A DNA stretch of 64,000 nt, from the NCBI GenBank assembly GCA_947311845.1, contig CAMZMU010000063.1, positions 121,999,964 through 122,063,963 of the forward strand, read 5' to 3'. The DNA is from Poa pratensis. Lineage: Eukaryota; Streptophyta; Magnoliopsida; Poales; Poaceae. Below are positions 45,735 through 58,061 of this stretch, piece by piece (the first letter of the stretch is position 1; each line of letters starts with the position of its first letter). Under the pieces are notes generated by a model. It was given only the letters and a program-made list of their open reading frames with translations. It was not told the DNA's origin and did not search any database. The position numbers and the translations under genes were made by a program.

Positions 45735-46960
45735 AATATACGGTTCCTATTTTCCTGCAACGGCTCTTTATTTTGGGGACCTATATAAGGCCCCCTTCTT
45801 CCCCAAAGAGCTAAGCAAGTTTTCCCCTCTCTCTCTCTCACCATTGTTGATCTTGAAAAGCTTGCCTCCCTCTCTATTCCTCCATGATTCTTGCCCCAAA
45901 TTAGAGGGAAAAGAGAGAGGAGATCTAGATCCACTTTTTCACCAATCCATCTCTCCTCTAAGTGAGGGGAACCCTTTGGATCTAGATCTTGGAGTTCCAT
46001 TTGTTGAGTTCTTCTTTGTTCTTCCTCCCTTCTCCCCCCATAAGCATTAGTTGTTTTTGGTGGGATTTGAGAGTGAAGGATTTGAGCACTTGTGCTCTTG
46101 CCATAGCTTTGTGAATCGGTTTGTGCTCTCCACGAGGATTCGTGGAAGTTGAAAGTTTGTGAGCTTGTTACTCTTGGGTCTTTGGACCCTAGACGCCTTT
46201 GTGGTGGTTGAGACCTTGTGTGGTCAATTGTAGCTGTTTGGGAGCCCCCAATTCGGTTGTGGGTGTGTGCCCCGGATCGTTGTTGTAAAGGCTTCGCGTC
46301 TTCGCGTTTCGTTTTTCACTCCTCAGGACGGCAACCTCGGATGGGGGGTCCGGAGTGACCCCGGAGTATCCGGTCTAAGCAGTTTTCCTGCAACGGCTCT
46401 ATTTTTGGGAGACCTATAAAAGACCCCTTCTTCCCCCAAAGAGCCCAATCTTTGCCCAGCTCATTTTTCTCTCTCTCCCCCACCATTGTTGACCTTGCAA
46501 AGCCCTCTCCCATTTCCTCTCACGATTCTTGCATATCTTTGAGAGATTTGAGAGAGAAGATCTAGATCTACAATTCCACCAATCCATCTCTCCTCTAAGT
46601 GAGGGGAACCTAGTAGATCTTGATCTTGGAGTTCTTGTGCGGTTCTCTTCTTTGTTCTTCCTCTCTTCTCCCCCCATAAGCATTTGTTGCTTTTGGTGAG
46701 ATTTGAGAGTGAAGGATTTGAGCACTTGTGCTCTTGCCATTGCTTTGTTGCATCGGTTTGTGCTCTCCACGAGGATTCGTGGAAGTTGAAAGTTTGTGAG
46801 CTTGTTACTCTTGGGTCTTTGGACCCTATACGCCATTGTGGTGGTTGAAACCTCTTGTGGTCACTTGTAGCCGCTCGGGAGCCCCCAATCCTATTGTTGG
46901 TTGTGCCCCGGGTTGTTGTTGAAAGGCTCCGGATTCCGCCTCGAAGGATTCCGATAGTGG
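45735..46960 (+). repeat. About 633 bp second tandem duplication, with two TATA boxes
   Basis: Units near 45735-46367 and 46368-46960 share CCTGCAACGGCTCT, CCATCTCTCCTCTAAGTGAG and GGATTCGTGGAAGTTGAAAG. Each has a TATA-like element after the first landmark (ACCTATATAAGG near 45779 and ACCTATAAAAGA near 46412). Identity is lower than in the first duplication. Confidence 0.82.
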
Positions 46961-48600
46961 AAGGTGAACCAAACCTTTGTGGTGCGGTTCATCGGATAAG
47001 AAGGTGAAACCTTTTGTGGCGTTGAGATCGACCTTTGTGGTGCCTCACACCTCTCCAACGAGACGTACTCCCCTAAAAAGGAGGAACTCGGGAATACATC
47101 CTCGTCTCCGCGTGCCTCGGTTATTTCTATACCCGGGCTCTTTACTTATGCACTTTACATTGTGATAGCTTTCGTGCTTGAAGTATTGTTGTTGCTATCA
47201 CCTTGTTACTTGTCTTGCTTAGCATAAGTTGTTGGTGCACATAGGTGAGCCTAGTTTACTTAGATGTTGGCTTGTTAATTTAAACACCTAGTTTTATTCC
47301 GCAATTAGCAAGCCTAAACCGGAAAAGTTTTATTCGCCTATTCACCCCCCCTCTAGGCGACATCCTTGTCCTTTCACCGGCCCAACCTTGGTTGGTTTGG
47401 GTTTGGTCTGACGTGGTTTTCCGGTGCTCTGAGAGATCTAGTGCACCGAGTTCCCGAGGTTCGTAGGACGCTGGAGGCGTCCTTGGTGTCTTCTTCGAGT
47501 CCTCGTGGCGGCAGCCGCCGTCTGGTTTCGGAGGGTCTAGGTGTTTGCCGCGCTCGTCGCGAGGGCTGCCTGCCTTTTTGGCCGGCGGGAGTAGGGGCTC
47601 CCGGTCGGTCTTTCTTGCCCGGTTAGGCACGTCACTTCGGTGGCGGTGCGGCTTTCTCCTCGGCCGCGTGTGTTACTCTCCCGTGGAGCCGGTTCCTGCT
47701 CGGGTGCAGGGGCTCTCTCAGATCCATGGCGGGACACCCAGCGAGCATGCGGGCTCGCTGCACCTTCTTCCGGCGACCAACGTCATGCGAGGCCAGTCCG
47801 ATGCTGTTGTGCAGCGTTTCGGTCTCAGCTGGACAGGGCCATGACGATGTCATGTCGTCCGGTGCGGAGGAATGGTTGGTGTGCCTGGTTCTGGCGTTTG
47901 TTGTTGGTGTTCTTAGCGGGGGCTGGAGCACCATATCTCTACTCTCCGGGAGGTAGTTCGGAAGCAGTGGCCAGGCTCTTCGACCTCACGGTGGCATCTG
48001 GTGTTCGGGATGCTTGGGGCTCCGGTGAAAACTGTGCATGGTTGTGACCATCGCCGGTGACGATGACACCTCCGGGTGCCATTTCCCTTCATGAAGGCGT
48101 CATCTTGAAGCTCCTCCCCTTGTTGGATTCCACCTCCGCCTCTACCTGCCCTGTTCTCGGTGTGGCTTGCTTCTGTGGCAGTGTCTGCAGAATCCACGTG
48201 ACCTCGTCGTTTTCACGGTCGAGCTCTTTGGTTGGAGGATTGGGTCTTGGCGAAAGCTTTGTACGTCTCTGGACTCTACCGACGACGACGACGCTCTTCG
48301 GCGCCGTTATCCTCCTTGGAGGCGTTGTTCTGAAACCCCCTCTTTGGATTCTCGAGCCCTGCTTGTTTGCTTGCTCGAGCTTTGGGTGGCGATGTGGGCG
48401 AGGTTGGTCTGACAATACCCCTTTGACTGGATCAAGACTTTTAGTTGCTTGTGTTCATATCTTTTGTAGTCTTCTGTTGTCTTTGTTCTTGTCTTGTAAA
48501 GCTGGCATCCCCAGCACGTGAGTGTAAGATGTGTAAGTTGTAACCCTTAGCCAGTTGTTGGCTTCGTTAATTCAAAGCCGGGCTCATTTCGAGCCTTCCA

Positions 48601-49107
48601 TCTAAAGTAACGGAAATTAAAACAACTGCATCACGACGCTTGCAACAGCAGGGAGAGTCTAGCTCGAGGGAAACCACACAAGTGAAGCTCTGGAGTATCA
48701 ATTTATAGGATGGGGTAGGCGGTTCAGCAGCTAGAGGTCGGTTCAGCCGTACGTCGCTTGAGGCGGTTCCAGCAGAGGCAGATGAGCCTCCCGATGCGTC
48801 TCCTCCAGCACAACATTGTGGTGGCGGCGTCAGGCTTCTCGACGAGCAGGTGCCCGTGCTTGCATTTTTCTTTTTGTTGAGCAGTAGGTGCGCGTGCTTG
48901 CAGCGGTGCAGGATTTGGTCGAACGGAAATGTTTGGCTTGGTCATGGGCTGCTGGGCCAGAGAGAGAAAAAGGCCTAAGAAGATAAAAGGGCTGCAATAA
49001 AGTTAGAACAAGAAGGAAAGAAAAAAACTTTGAATTGCAAAAGATTTTGTTATGTAAAATACAGGGTGTAGCGGTGCCCAAATTATTAAATCGAGAAAAC
49101 GTAGCTA
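48601..49107. other. Spacer
   Basis: A minus-strand frame (MTKPNISVRPNPAPLQ, 48945-48724) is open but has no recognised motif. Nothing else seen. Confidence 0.4.
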
Positions 49108-49269
49108 CTCCCTCCGTATCAAAATGTAAAATGTTTTATCTTTTTTGTCCACACTTATCTAGAATTGTTTTAGTACAAGATTCACATAAATCTTGCGTTT
49201 AAACATGTATAAATTATATGAATCAAAACAATCTAAAACATACAGTATTACATTTTGATACGGAGAAAG
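49108..49269. mobile_element. Stowaway MITE
   Basis: CTCCCTCCGTATCAAAATGT to ACATTTTGATACGGAGAAAG, TA-flanked, with strong inverted ends. Confidence 0.88.
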
Positions 49270-49861
49270 TACTAGCCACACTATGCCAAAATGTGGACAC
49301 GAGACAAGAGCTGGCGCCGCCAGTAGTCGCGCGCGCAGCGATTATCGACGTGATGCGATGGAATTAAATAGCGACAGCTCGCAGGTAAATCAAGAAAAAC
49401 GTGTGAGACATTCTTTTTCTTCTTGCTCCCACGGCAAATGAGACGTGTCTAAGATATATAGTCCTGTTGAAGTCGAGAGCTGACCAACAAAATTTGATTT
49501 ATCCCAACAGCACTATAAAGACAAACGAAACACACGATGATTTTCCAGGACAAGTAGATCAGCACGCTCCTTCCTTTAAATTTTCTATTCCAAACTCATT
49601 TTTCCCGCCGATCCAAACTTTACAATAAACTCAACAGTCTAGCCAAGAAGTAGAGCAGATTTTATCGGCAACCAACACAAGGCAAGTAACAAATCAGTAT
49701 TTTTCTTTGTTGCCAATAAGCAACAATCGACGTGGGTTCCGCAAGCGGTTTTGATCTGGTCGTTGGACACGACGAAGCACACGAAAATTGTAGCTACAAC
49801 TAATTTATTTTACAAAACAAAACCCCAGTTCTTTTTATTCAAGAACCCACGCCTCATTGCA
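49270..49861. other. Spacer
   Basis: No feature recognised. Confidence 0.5.
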
Positions 49862-50248
49862 TTAAGCTGGATGGGTAAACCGAAAAGTGTTCATTACAAC
49901 ATTGGAATACAAACTAAAAAACAAACTAAAACCTTTGAACAACAATGCGACCGGTTTTGCGGATGTAGGCGCAAGCATGTTCCGCTCCCGTTCTCTCAGA
50001 CTCGCACATCTACACGCCATCCATGCCCTCCACTCATCGGAGGACGAGTCCAACACGAATTGGGACGATAAAGCTTTGGCGTTGAAGACCCTCGAGTTCC
50101 GATGTACCTGATGCATGTTCCGAAGGACCAACAAAATCATCAAGTTGGCATCACGCTGTTGTTCCACTGATAGAAGATGTAGGACTGCGCTAGGCCACCG
50201 GTTAGGAATGACGGCTTGCGCCGAAGGCGCCACGATTCGCATGCGCAA
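49862..50248 (-). pseudogene. LINE ORF2 C-terminal fragment
   Basis: The minus-strand frame includes LSVEQQRDANLMILLVLRN, then HRNSRVFNAKALSSQFVLD and DEWRAWMACR. This resembles the tail of LINE ORF2 after the zf-RVT domain (the WxxWxERNxRVF block), with IWxE decayed to MHQV. No upstream RT or zinc ligands are visible. Short, decayed fragment. Confidence 0.55.
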
Positions 50249-50447
50249 CCGCTCGATGATACCTGACCAAATCCCAGTCGATCGAGAACGGGCATCGGCC
50301 GGAGAGAAAGACGATCCAACGTTTCAACCGTTGAAAAAAGGGCAATTGGTGTGGCAAGGCGCGATTGTATAGCCAACCATTTTGTGTGCAATGCTAGATG
50401 TTGTTGGGACCACGTTATTGTTGTTCTTTTCTCCTCTTTCAGATTTA

Positions 50448-50608
50448 CTCTCTCCATTTTTTAATATAAGATGTTTTAGGTGTTACACATGTTGTCTAGA
50501 TACATACTAAAGTGAGTGAACATTCACACTAATACATGTCTACATACCTTTGTGTATATGTGCATGTGGACAAATGTTAAAACATCTTATATTAAAAAAC
50601 GGAGGGAG
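50448..50608. mobile_element. Stowaway MITE
   Basis: CTCTCCATTTTTTAATATAA to TTATATTAAAAAACGGAGGG plus AG, TA-flanked. Confidence 0.85.
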
Positions 50609-51186
50609 TACAATCGAAGTCCTGGCATTGGCAAGGAGCGCGAAGGGTGTGGATCTCCTTGATCTCGTGGACGTACGAGTGGGACACCTTCTGGTGGCTC
50701 GGCCCTTCACGTCGCATCCGGCTTTTTGGTTCTTCAGGACGACTCTACGATGGAGGCAGACATTAGCTGACGATGTACTACATGTAAACTCTAGGACGCA
50801 TGTCCCATGTGCGACGCATGCATGAAGCTTCTAGGGACATGCAAATAGCATGCACGGCTGCACCATTGCATACACGTGTTTGCAAATACACTCGCATGCG
50901 CGTATGATTCTGTGAATGAACCCACGGTCATGTTTCACGTGCACACGCGTTGCTGCAACGTGCTGGCTGTCGTCTTTAAGTATGCGACTTTGTATCTTGA
51001 TAAACCGCAAAAAAAAAAACTTTGTATCTTGATTGACATGTGGCTTATACAGATACTCTATAACCCACCTAATTAAAAATTACTCTATATTCCAAGATAA
51101 TAAAAATCACCCAGAGTAAATGTGTGCGTGTAATATTGGTCATATCTGAGATAGTCAAGTCCATATAAAAAATGATATTCGTCTAC
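50609..51186. other. Spacer
   Basis: No gene or element termini recognised; TGCATG-rich near 50810-50860. Confidence 0.45.
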
Positions 51187-52520
51187 ATGGTCAAGCTTGA
51201 TCTATTTTTCAAAGCCTTGTGCAGAAAGAGTTGAACCTAAGCAACCGTCTCGACAACGCAAAGCAATTTTGGGATACTGAGATTCATGAAGGTAGTTCAT
51301 CCGTCAAGGAATCCAAACTAGATATCTTGACAAGCAAATTGGATGGTTTCAATATAGTTGAAGGTGAAGCGGTGACAAAGATGTACTCAACACTTAGCCT
51401 TCTCGCGAATGGAAGCTGTGCCTCGGAAGTAAGGAAATGGCGTATCACTTCATTGTGAAGAAGATAGCTTCGTGCCCTCACCTCCAGATATGACACTGTT
51501 TGCACTCTACTTCAAATGATGCCAAATTATCGAGACCTCAAGACGACCAAAGTTGTTGGAAAATTGTTGCTCATGAAATGGGGCTTCCGGACAATGAAGA
51601 GCTTTGAGGCATGTCTTCTACTTGTGAAAAGAAAACATTGCCACACGTGCGGGTAGGAGAGAGCCCACCGCCAGTGATGGAGACAAGGGAGTGTTTGGGG
51701 AGGGAGAGGAGGCAAGCCTAGGGTTCGCCCCTGGGTCGCTCGCGGTTGACGACCAAGAGCACGAAGAGGAATGATTTTTTTCACTCCCCACGAATTGCAT
51801 GCGAGCGTTCTCTCCTTAACAAGGAACATGCGTTGTTAGATTTTAAGTGGCAGTTCTCTGATGTCTGATCTATGCTCCTTGTGTAACCAGGTTGTTGAAA
51901 CGCCGTCTCATCTGTCGTAAAGGAGGTTTGGTCTAGTTCAGCACCTCAAAATTTGGAGATCGAGATGCCTGCGGTACGAATGAGATCCTATCAGTTCGCG
52001 ACTGGAGGCGGAATATCTAGAAGTGTGACCCTTAAAACTCATGAAACATGAAAAAGATGCAGATTGCATCGGTATGTTATGCTTGTCACTTTGTGGAATA
52101 TTGGAGGGAGCGAAATAGGAGGATTTTTCAAGGAGAAGAGTTGCCAGTTTGAGAAGATCCCATCCTGATTTCTCGGGCAAGAGATTGGTGAGGTGTGGCA
52201 CTGGTTTTTCTACCGGTGCTTTCTTTGTTGAGTTTTTTTTCCTTGGGCCTTTTTTTTTCCTTTTTCTCTATAATATATTCTACCTGATTTTTACGGTTTT
52301 GTTCTTACTAAATGGAAAAACAGAGTTCCTAGTTTCCCACTGTTCGCTTTCAAATACACCTACCATACAAATTAGAGAAGCTTTTCTCGTTCCCTATACA
52401 AAAATTGAGAGAATCTTTTTTCTTAAGCATACCTAAAGGGCACATGATTCTCACCGTTCCTACCGTTTGCTGTCAAGTACGCTTTGCCACAGCATGCTGT
52501 CATGCTCGTCGAAGGACATA
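51187..52520 (+). repeat. Composite repeat, copy 1 (gag remnant plus LINE tail)
   Basis: The first part (51219-51620) encodes a copia-gag (UBN2-like) remnant: VKESKLDILTSKLDGFNIVE, GEAVTKMYSTLSLLAN, and in other frames the downstream gag helix region. From about 51873 it encodes a LINE zf-RVT remnant (CSLCNQVVETPSHLS) followed by LVTLWNI, then a shift away from WRERNRRIF. Frames are broken in several places. The unit matches 52632-53931 closely. Confidence 0.7.
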
Positions 52521-52631
52521 CTCCCTCCGTTCTAAATTAGATGACTTCCATTTGTTTACATACGGATGTATCTAGATGTGTAACAAGTAAAGATACATTC
52601 GTATCTAGATAAATGATACTTGTTCATCTGA
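52521..52631. mobile_element. Incomplete Stowaway MITE between the two copies
   Basis: A CTCCCTCCGTTCTAAATTAG start preceded by TA, with inverted GTATCTAGAT motifs inside, but no closing GGAGGGAG terminus. It occupies exactly the 111 bp between the two composite copies. Confidence 0.6.
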
Positions 52632-53931
52632 ATGGTCAAGCTTGACCTATTTTTCAAAGCCTTGTGCATGAAAGAGTTTAACCTAAGCAACCGGCTGGAG
52701 AACGCAAAGCAATTTTGGGATACTGAGGTTCATGAAGGTAGTTCATCCGTCAAGGAGTCCAAACTGGATATCTTGACATGCAAATTGGATGGTTTCAATA
52801 TAGTTGAAGGTGAAGCGGTGACAAAGATGTACCCAACACTTAGCCTTCTCACGAATGGAATTTGCGGGCTCGGAAGTAAGGAAATGGCGTATCACTTCAT
52901 TGTGAAGAAGATAACTTCGTGCCCTCACCTCAAAATATGACACTGTTTGCACTCTGCTTCAAATGATGCCAAATTATCGAGACCTCAAGGCGACCAAAGT
53001 CGTTGGAAAAATGTTGCTCGTGAACTGGGGCTTCCGGACAATGAAGAGCTTCGAGACATGTCTTCTACTTGTGAAAAGAAAACATTGCCACACGTGCGGG
53101 TAGGAGAGAACCCACCGAAGGTGGTGCCGACAAGGGAGGGTTTGGGGAGGGAGAGGAGGCGTGCCTAGGGCTCGCCCCTGCGTCGCTCGCATGGGGCGAC
53201 CAAGAGCACGAAGCGGTTTTTTCTCGTTTCTCCCTTCAGAATGATTTTTTCACTTCTCAGGGACTGCATGCAAGCGTTCGCTCCATAAAAAGGAAAGGAC
53301 ATCCGCCTGTTAGATTTCATGTTAAGTGATAGCCCTCTGATCTATGCTCCTTGTGTAACTAGGTTGTTGAAACGTCATCTTATATGTTGCAAAGGAGGCT
53401 TGGTCTAGTTTCAGCACCTCAAAATATCGAGATCAAGATGTCCGCGGTGCGAATGAGAGCTCCGTATCAGTTCACGACCGGAGGCGGAATACCTAGAAGG
53501 GTGACCCTTTAAACTCGTGGAACACGAAAAAGATCCAGATTGCTTTCGCATTTTAGGTTTGTCAGTTTGTGGAATATTTGGAGGGAGTAAAATAGGAGGA
53601 TTTTTTCAGGAGAAGTGTTGCCGGTTGGTTGCTGCTTTTGTTTGAGACACTCATAGTGATTTCTCAGACAAGAGATTGGTGAGGTGTGCCACTGGTTTTT
53701 CTACCGGTGCTGATTGTACGGTTTCCCCTGGAAAAACAGAGTTCACAGTTTCCCACCATTCGCTGTCAAATACGCCGACCATACAAAATAGAGATCTTTT
53801 CTCTTTCCCTCAAAAAAAGAGAGAATCTTTTCTCTAAGCATACCTGAAGGGCACATGATTCTCGCCGATCCCACCGTTCGATGTCAAATACGTTTTGCCA
53901 TAGCATGCTGTCATGCTCATCGAAGGACATA
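52632..53931 (+). repeat. Composite repeat, copy 2
   Basis: Tandem copy of 51187-52520 with offset 1445 bp. The gag remnant reads KEFNLSNRLENAKQFWDTEV and GICGLGSKEMAYHFIVKK, cleaner than in copy 1. It is followed by GLPDNEELRDMSSTCEKKT and the LINE-tail part from about 53345. It has small indels relative to copy 1 and no intact ORF. Confidence 0.7.
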
Positions 53932-54133
53932 CCTGACAAAGACACTTTCTAGAATTTTCAAACAAAACATCAGACATCAGACATCCTATCGAAAAGACAT
54001 CAAGAACAAATTATCTCATGGAGCATATTTGAGCCACAAATACTATAAGTGACAGTTACAATATCACCTGAGACATTTAGGCTATAAAGTATGCAACGTT
54101 ATATGCACACGTGCTGTCCTCTCATGTTCTTCT

Positions 54134-54141
54134 TATATAAA
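54134..54141 (+). promoter_or_regulatory. TATA box of the terpene synthase gene
   Basis: TATATAAA about 105 bp upstream of the ATG at 54243. Confidence 0.6.
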
Positions 54142-54242
54142 GCCAACCAGTTCACCAGGGCCGTCTCCCTTCACAGGCCATCACTTGCAACCCTCGTTTC
54201 AGAAAAAAAATCACTTGCAACCTTTAGTTTAATCAGAGAGAA

Positions 54243-57200
54243 ATGGGCGGCCGAGCTATCGATCCTTTTCCAGCGATGGCAGCCTCCACCGAGACTCCCC
54301 GCCGCCCACATCCACCGGTGATGGACGACAGCCTGCGCAGCCACCGTCTTCACCACCCCACCCTCTGGGGGGACTTCTTTCTTGGTTTCAGGCCATGCAC
54401 TCTGACTCAGGTGAACTAAATTTAGCGCACAATTTGAACTTTCTTGTTGGAGAGACTGTTTGGCATCAAATTAACGTGTACTACCTCTGTGTCACAACTC
54501 ACAATCACAATATATATTGTCACTGTACGACATGTATGGTTAACTTTCAAGGTTTCAACATTGCTATATAATTTACCAACATAATTCTACGTACAACTCA
54601 TTTTGCTCATTTGGCTCGTTAATATTTTTTATCATGTACAGATTGTATCATTGTGCAATTTTGGAAGTAAAAATTTAACAAAAATAGGAAAATATATATC
54701 ATGTACAACGAGCAACTTGAAAAAAACTATGCTATCTGATTATATGCTGAGGTGTGCTCCAGTACACACCTTCAAAAATATTACGACTTCCGATGCGGAT
54801 AAAAAATTGAGATCACAGCCTACCTCTTTTGTTAAAAAATAATATAGTCTTTCAGGAAAAAAGAACCCCACACTTTTATAAGTAGTATAGATGGAAAAAA
54901 TGAAGTTCACTCTTTTATACTCTCTCCGTACTTGATCCAACTTTCTTGGAGGATTCTCAAAAAAAAAACTTTCTTGGAGGGTCAAACTATTTCAAAGTTT
55001 GACCGAGTTTGTACAAAAATATAATACTTTTTGTGAAACTGAATATGCATGTTATGAAAATATATTTTACCATGAATCTCATGCTACCAATTTGATAACA
55101 TAAATGTTGGTGGTCTTTTGTGTAAATATAGTCAAACATATGAAGGTTTGACTTTCCAAGAAAGTTGGAAGAACACTCTTTCAAGGACGGAGGGAGTAAG
55201 TAGTATAGATTCTATATGCATCCATCATTTGTTTTTCATACAAATTGGATCGTCAAAGCATAACCTCAAAAACCGTAAGTGTAAATTTCAACACCAACAT
55301 GTATTGCGAGTTTGTGAGTAGTATTAATCAGTACATGCTCTCGCAGTGTCAATCCATGAAGAACAAGGCTGAAGTCGTGAAAGAAGAAGTGAGGAGGAGG
55401 ATACTAGATTCAGGTTCTGCTGATCTGCCTCTGAAGCTCGAGCTTGTCGATACGCTGCAGCGGCTTGGTTTGGATTACCATTACAAGAAGGAGATTGATG
55501 ATTTGTTGTGTGGGATTCATGACGCCGGTGATGAAGCCCACGATCTTCACACGACGGCTCTTCGGTTTTATTTGCTCAGGAAGCGGGGATACAATGTTTC
55601 ACCAGGTAACAAACTTGATTAGAATTCGAAGACGTATGTGAGAATTTTTTGTCCGCTGGAGCCTATAATGGTGCTGTACGTTGCAGATGTATTTCTGAAG
55701 TTCAGGGATGCCGGAGGAAACATCACGTGCAATGACACAAGAAGCTTATTGGACCTGTACAACGCTGCCCATGTTCGAACACATGGAGAAGAAACGCTCG
55801 ACCGCGCGATTGCTTACACCAGAGACCATCTCCGGCGTGTCCTGGAGCAATCGCTGTCGCCATCAGTGTTGCTCGATGAGGTGCGCCACGCCGTCGAAAC
55901 GCCTCTTTTCAGGAGGCCTCGGAGAGTTGAAGCGAGGCAATACCTCTCGGTTTATGAGAGAATGAGTACAAGGAATGAGGCCATCGTGGAGCTAGCGAAG
56001 CTGGATTTCAGTATTCTGCAAAGCCTGTATTGCGAGGAGCTGAGGGATCTTACACTGTAAGTGACTTTCTTTAAAGGGGATTTCTACTCTGGTGAAAATT
56101 CTTCCATAATTCAGCCATTTGGCACAGCTCATATTTCGTTGCTACACTCTAAAAACAGACAAACTCATATCCCTTAACGATCCTGAGATCGTTACATTTC
56201 GTCCCCTTTGACCAGCGCATTAATACAAGGTGTAATGCGTGCGTACGTGCTAATCATTTTTGGGTTTGTTTGCAGGTGGTGGAAAGAACTCCAACTCCAA
56301 GATCATTTGAGCTTCGCCCGAGACAGGATGGTGGAGATGCACTTTTGGATGCTAGGAGTTCTATTTGAGCCACAACATTCATACGGACGAATCATGCTCA
56401 CAAAGTTCTTTACATTTATATCGATATTCGATGACATTTACGACAGCTACAGCACCATAGAAGAAAGCAAGCTCCTCACCATAGCAATGGAAAGGTATAT
56501 ATATATATAGATCTGTGGGCTAGGGTAGTTTTAACAACCAATCTATTGCTAGTAGATATACTAATTCTAGAACAAACCTTATTCTTTCTTCTTGAAATCC
56601 TAGGTGGGATGAGCAAGCCGCTGAACAACTCCCAGGGTATATGAAGTTCTTTTACAACAAAGTACTGGCGACCGTAAAGATCATCGAAGAAGAGTTGAAA
56701 CGTCAAGGAAATAAGAATGCTGACTATGTAAAAAAGCTAGTAAGTTAATGTCTCCTGAACATGTTTAACCGGAGAAAAGTTAGATGTATCCATACTCGTA
56801 TGATCATTACCTACATAATATGTGCATATATGCAGCTAATAACATCGTATTTGTGTAGATAATCGACGCTACCAAATGCTATTACAACGAGGCAAAATGG
56901 CGCGAGGAAGGCGACGCGCCGGCTACCGTTGAGGAGCACCTACTATTCTCAGTGCCTAGCTCCTGCTGCATGCACGTGGCTTGCCTTGCCTTCGTCGCCA
57001 TAGGCGCGCCCAGCGATGCCATCGACTGGGCCATGACCTATCCGAAAATCATTCGAGCTTCCTGCGTCGTCGGCCGTGTCATCAACGACGTGGCTTCCCA
57101 CGAGGTTACATACTTACATACTAGCATCTATGCCAGTTTTATAATTTGCAGTTTTTGGTTAAGAGATAATCTAAAAAGAAAAGTCGATTTTCTCGATGCA

Positions 57201-57923
57201 CAACTTTCATGTTGGTGATGATTTCATTTGAGTTCATCTTAAGTATACATTTGTGCTTATTCCATTTTTAAATGGATGAAAAGAGGATTTTTTTTATGAA
57301 GAAACTACAAAAAATATGTAACTCATATCTATATATTTTGTACACACATTAAACTCATATCTGTTGTGTACGAATTTAATAAAATTGACATGTTTTACTA
57401 TTTATATAATTTAGACGAATTTATGCACAAGTACTGAAAGTAATTCTTTTTTTGAAAGTAATTCTAGTTATAACTACATGTATATGAAAGAAGATTCATA
57501 GAATCACAAAAAGCTATAGGTTAATTACTTAAAAGAACTCCCCCTCACATAAAAATACTCCTTACAAGAACGGCATGCTTAGTTTGTTAATTCGTGTTGT
57601 GTTTTTCTCTGAAAAAATCAGCGAGAACGAGACCAGTACTCGGAGCATCAGCATGGGATGTCGACGGTGGAAGCTTGCATGGAAGAGAACAACTACGCTG
57701 CCAAGGAAGACGCCTACAGAAAGCTCAGGGAGCTCATAGAGGAGTCATGGATGGACATCAGCGAGGAGCGCCTCATGCGGCCGCCAAGCAACCTGCGTCG
57801 CTCCTAGAGGCGGTGGTGGACTCGACTCGCATGCTGGACTTCCTGTACAAGGATCATGATGCGTACACTAACCCACACACGCTCAAAAGGGTAGCAGATT
57901 CCATATATGTAGATCCTATATAG
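54243..57923 (+). pseudogene. Sesquiterpene-type (TPS-a-like) terpene synthase, C-terminal frameshift
   Basis: Seven exons: 54243-54410, 55347-55605, 55687-56056, 56276-56494, 56604-56739, 56859-57104 and 57622-57923. All joins are GT-AG and in frame. The N-terminus is short (no plastid transit peptide), with HPTLWGDFFLGF, then LQRLGLDYHYKKEID, ARDRMVEMHFWMLG (RxR), the Mg-binding FDDIYD and VGRVINDVASHE (NSE/DTE). Such enzymes cyclise farnesyl diphosphate in the cytosol. In exon 7 the frame stops at 57805 after EERLMRPPSNLRRS, while LLEAVVDSTRMLDFLYKDHD continues one frame over to 57921. The allele would make about 527 instead of about 566 residues, losing the last helices. Likely a recent pseudogene; product unknown. 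Confidence 0.87.
54920..55196. mobile_element. Stowaway-type MITE in terpene synthase intron 1
   Basis: CTCTCTCCGTACTTGATCCA to TTTCAAGGACGGAGGGAG, TA-flanked, 277 bp, with inverted TTTGAC/GTCAAA interior blocks. Confidence 0.82.
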
Positions 57924-58061
57924 AAGGGAAATCATTCAAATTTTTATGTACCGGTAGTGTGCATGTACGTGTATATCTTCATAGTTGCATACGTCTTTAC
58001 ACAAATAAAGTATGCATGTAAGCCTATGAGGGAAGGATATGACGAAGAAATACAGGGAGTG
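57924..58061. other. Terpene synthase 3' flank
   Basis: Probably the 3' UTR; AATAAA-like ACAAATAAAGTATG occurs at about 57999-58012. Confidence 0.4.

Larger units (their letters stand above)
43999..47376 (+). mobile_element. Solo LTR, 3.4 kb
   Basis: Begins TGAAAGTGCATG and ends CCTTGTCCTTTCA; TGAAAG and CTTTCA are inverted ends. The 5 bp CCGGC is duplicated at 43994-43998 and 47377-47381. There is no second LTR, PBS or coding region, so this is one LTR left after LTR-LTR recombination. The tail TTCACCCCCCCTCTAGGCGA is typical of large Triticeae LTRs. It contains two internal tandem duplications. Superfamily (gypsy or copia) not certain. Confidence 0.88.
43441..48600 (+). mobile_element. Possible non-autonomous LINE-like element split by a solo LTR
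   Basis: GC-rich leader-like sequence (AACCCTAGCCGCC start) before 43998 continues after 47377 and ends near 48590 with a GTTGGCTTCGTTAATTCAAA / GCCGGGC tail typical of grass LINE 3' ends. No ORF1 or RT domain was seen in between. Target duplications were not found, so this is a tentative reading. It could also be a degraded LINE 5' UTR fused to a tail by deletion. Confidence 0.35.

Noticed and set aside
48089..48521. Protein-coding gene near 48.1-48.5 kb
   Set aside because: Open frames on both strands in sequence that looks like a non-coding LINE-like element; no recognised domain.
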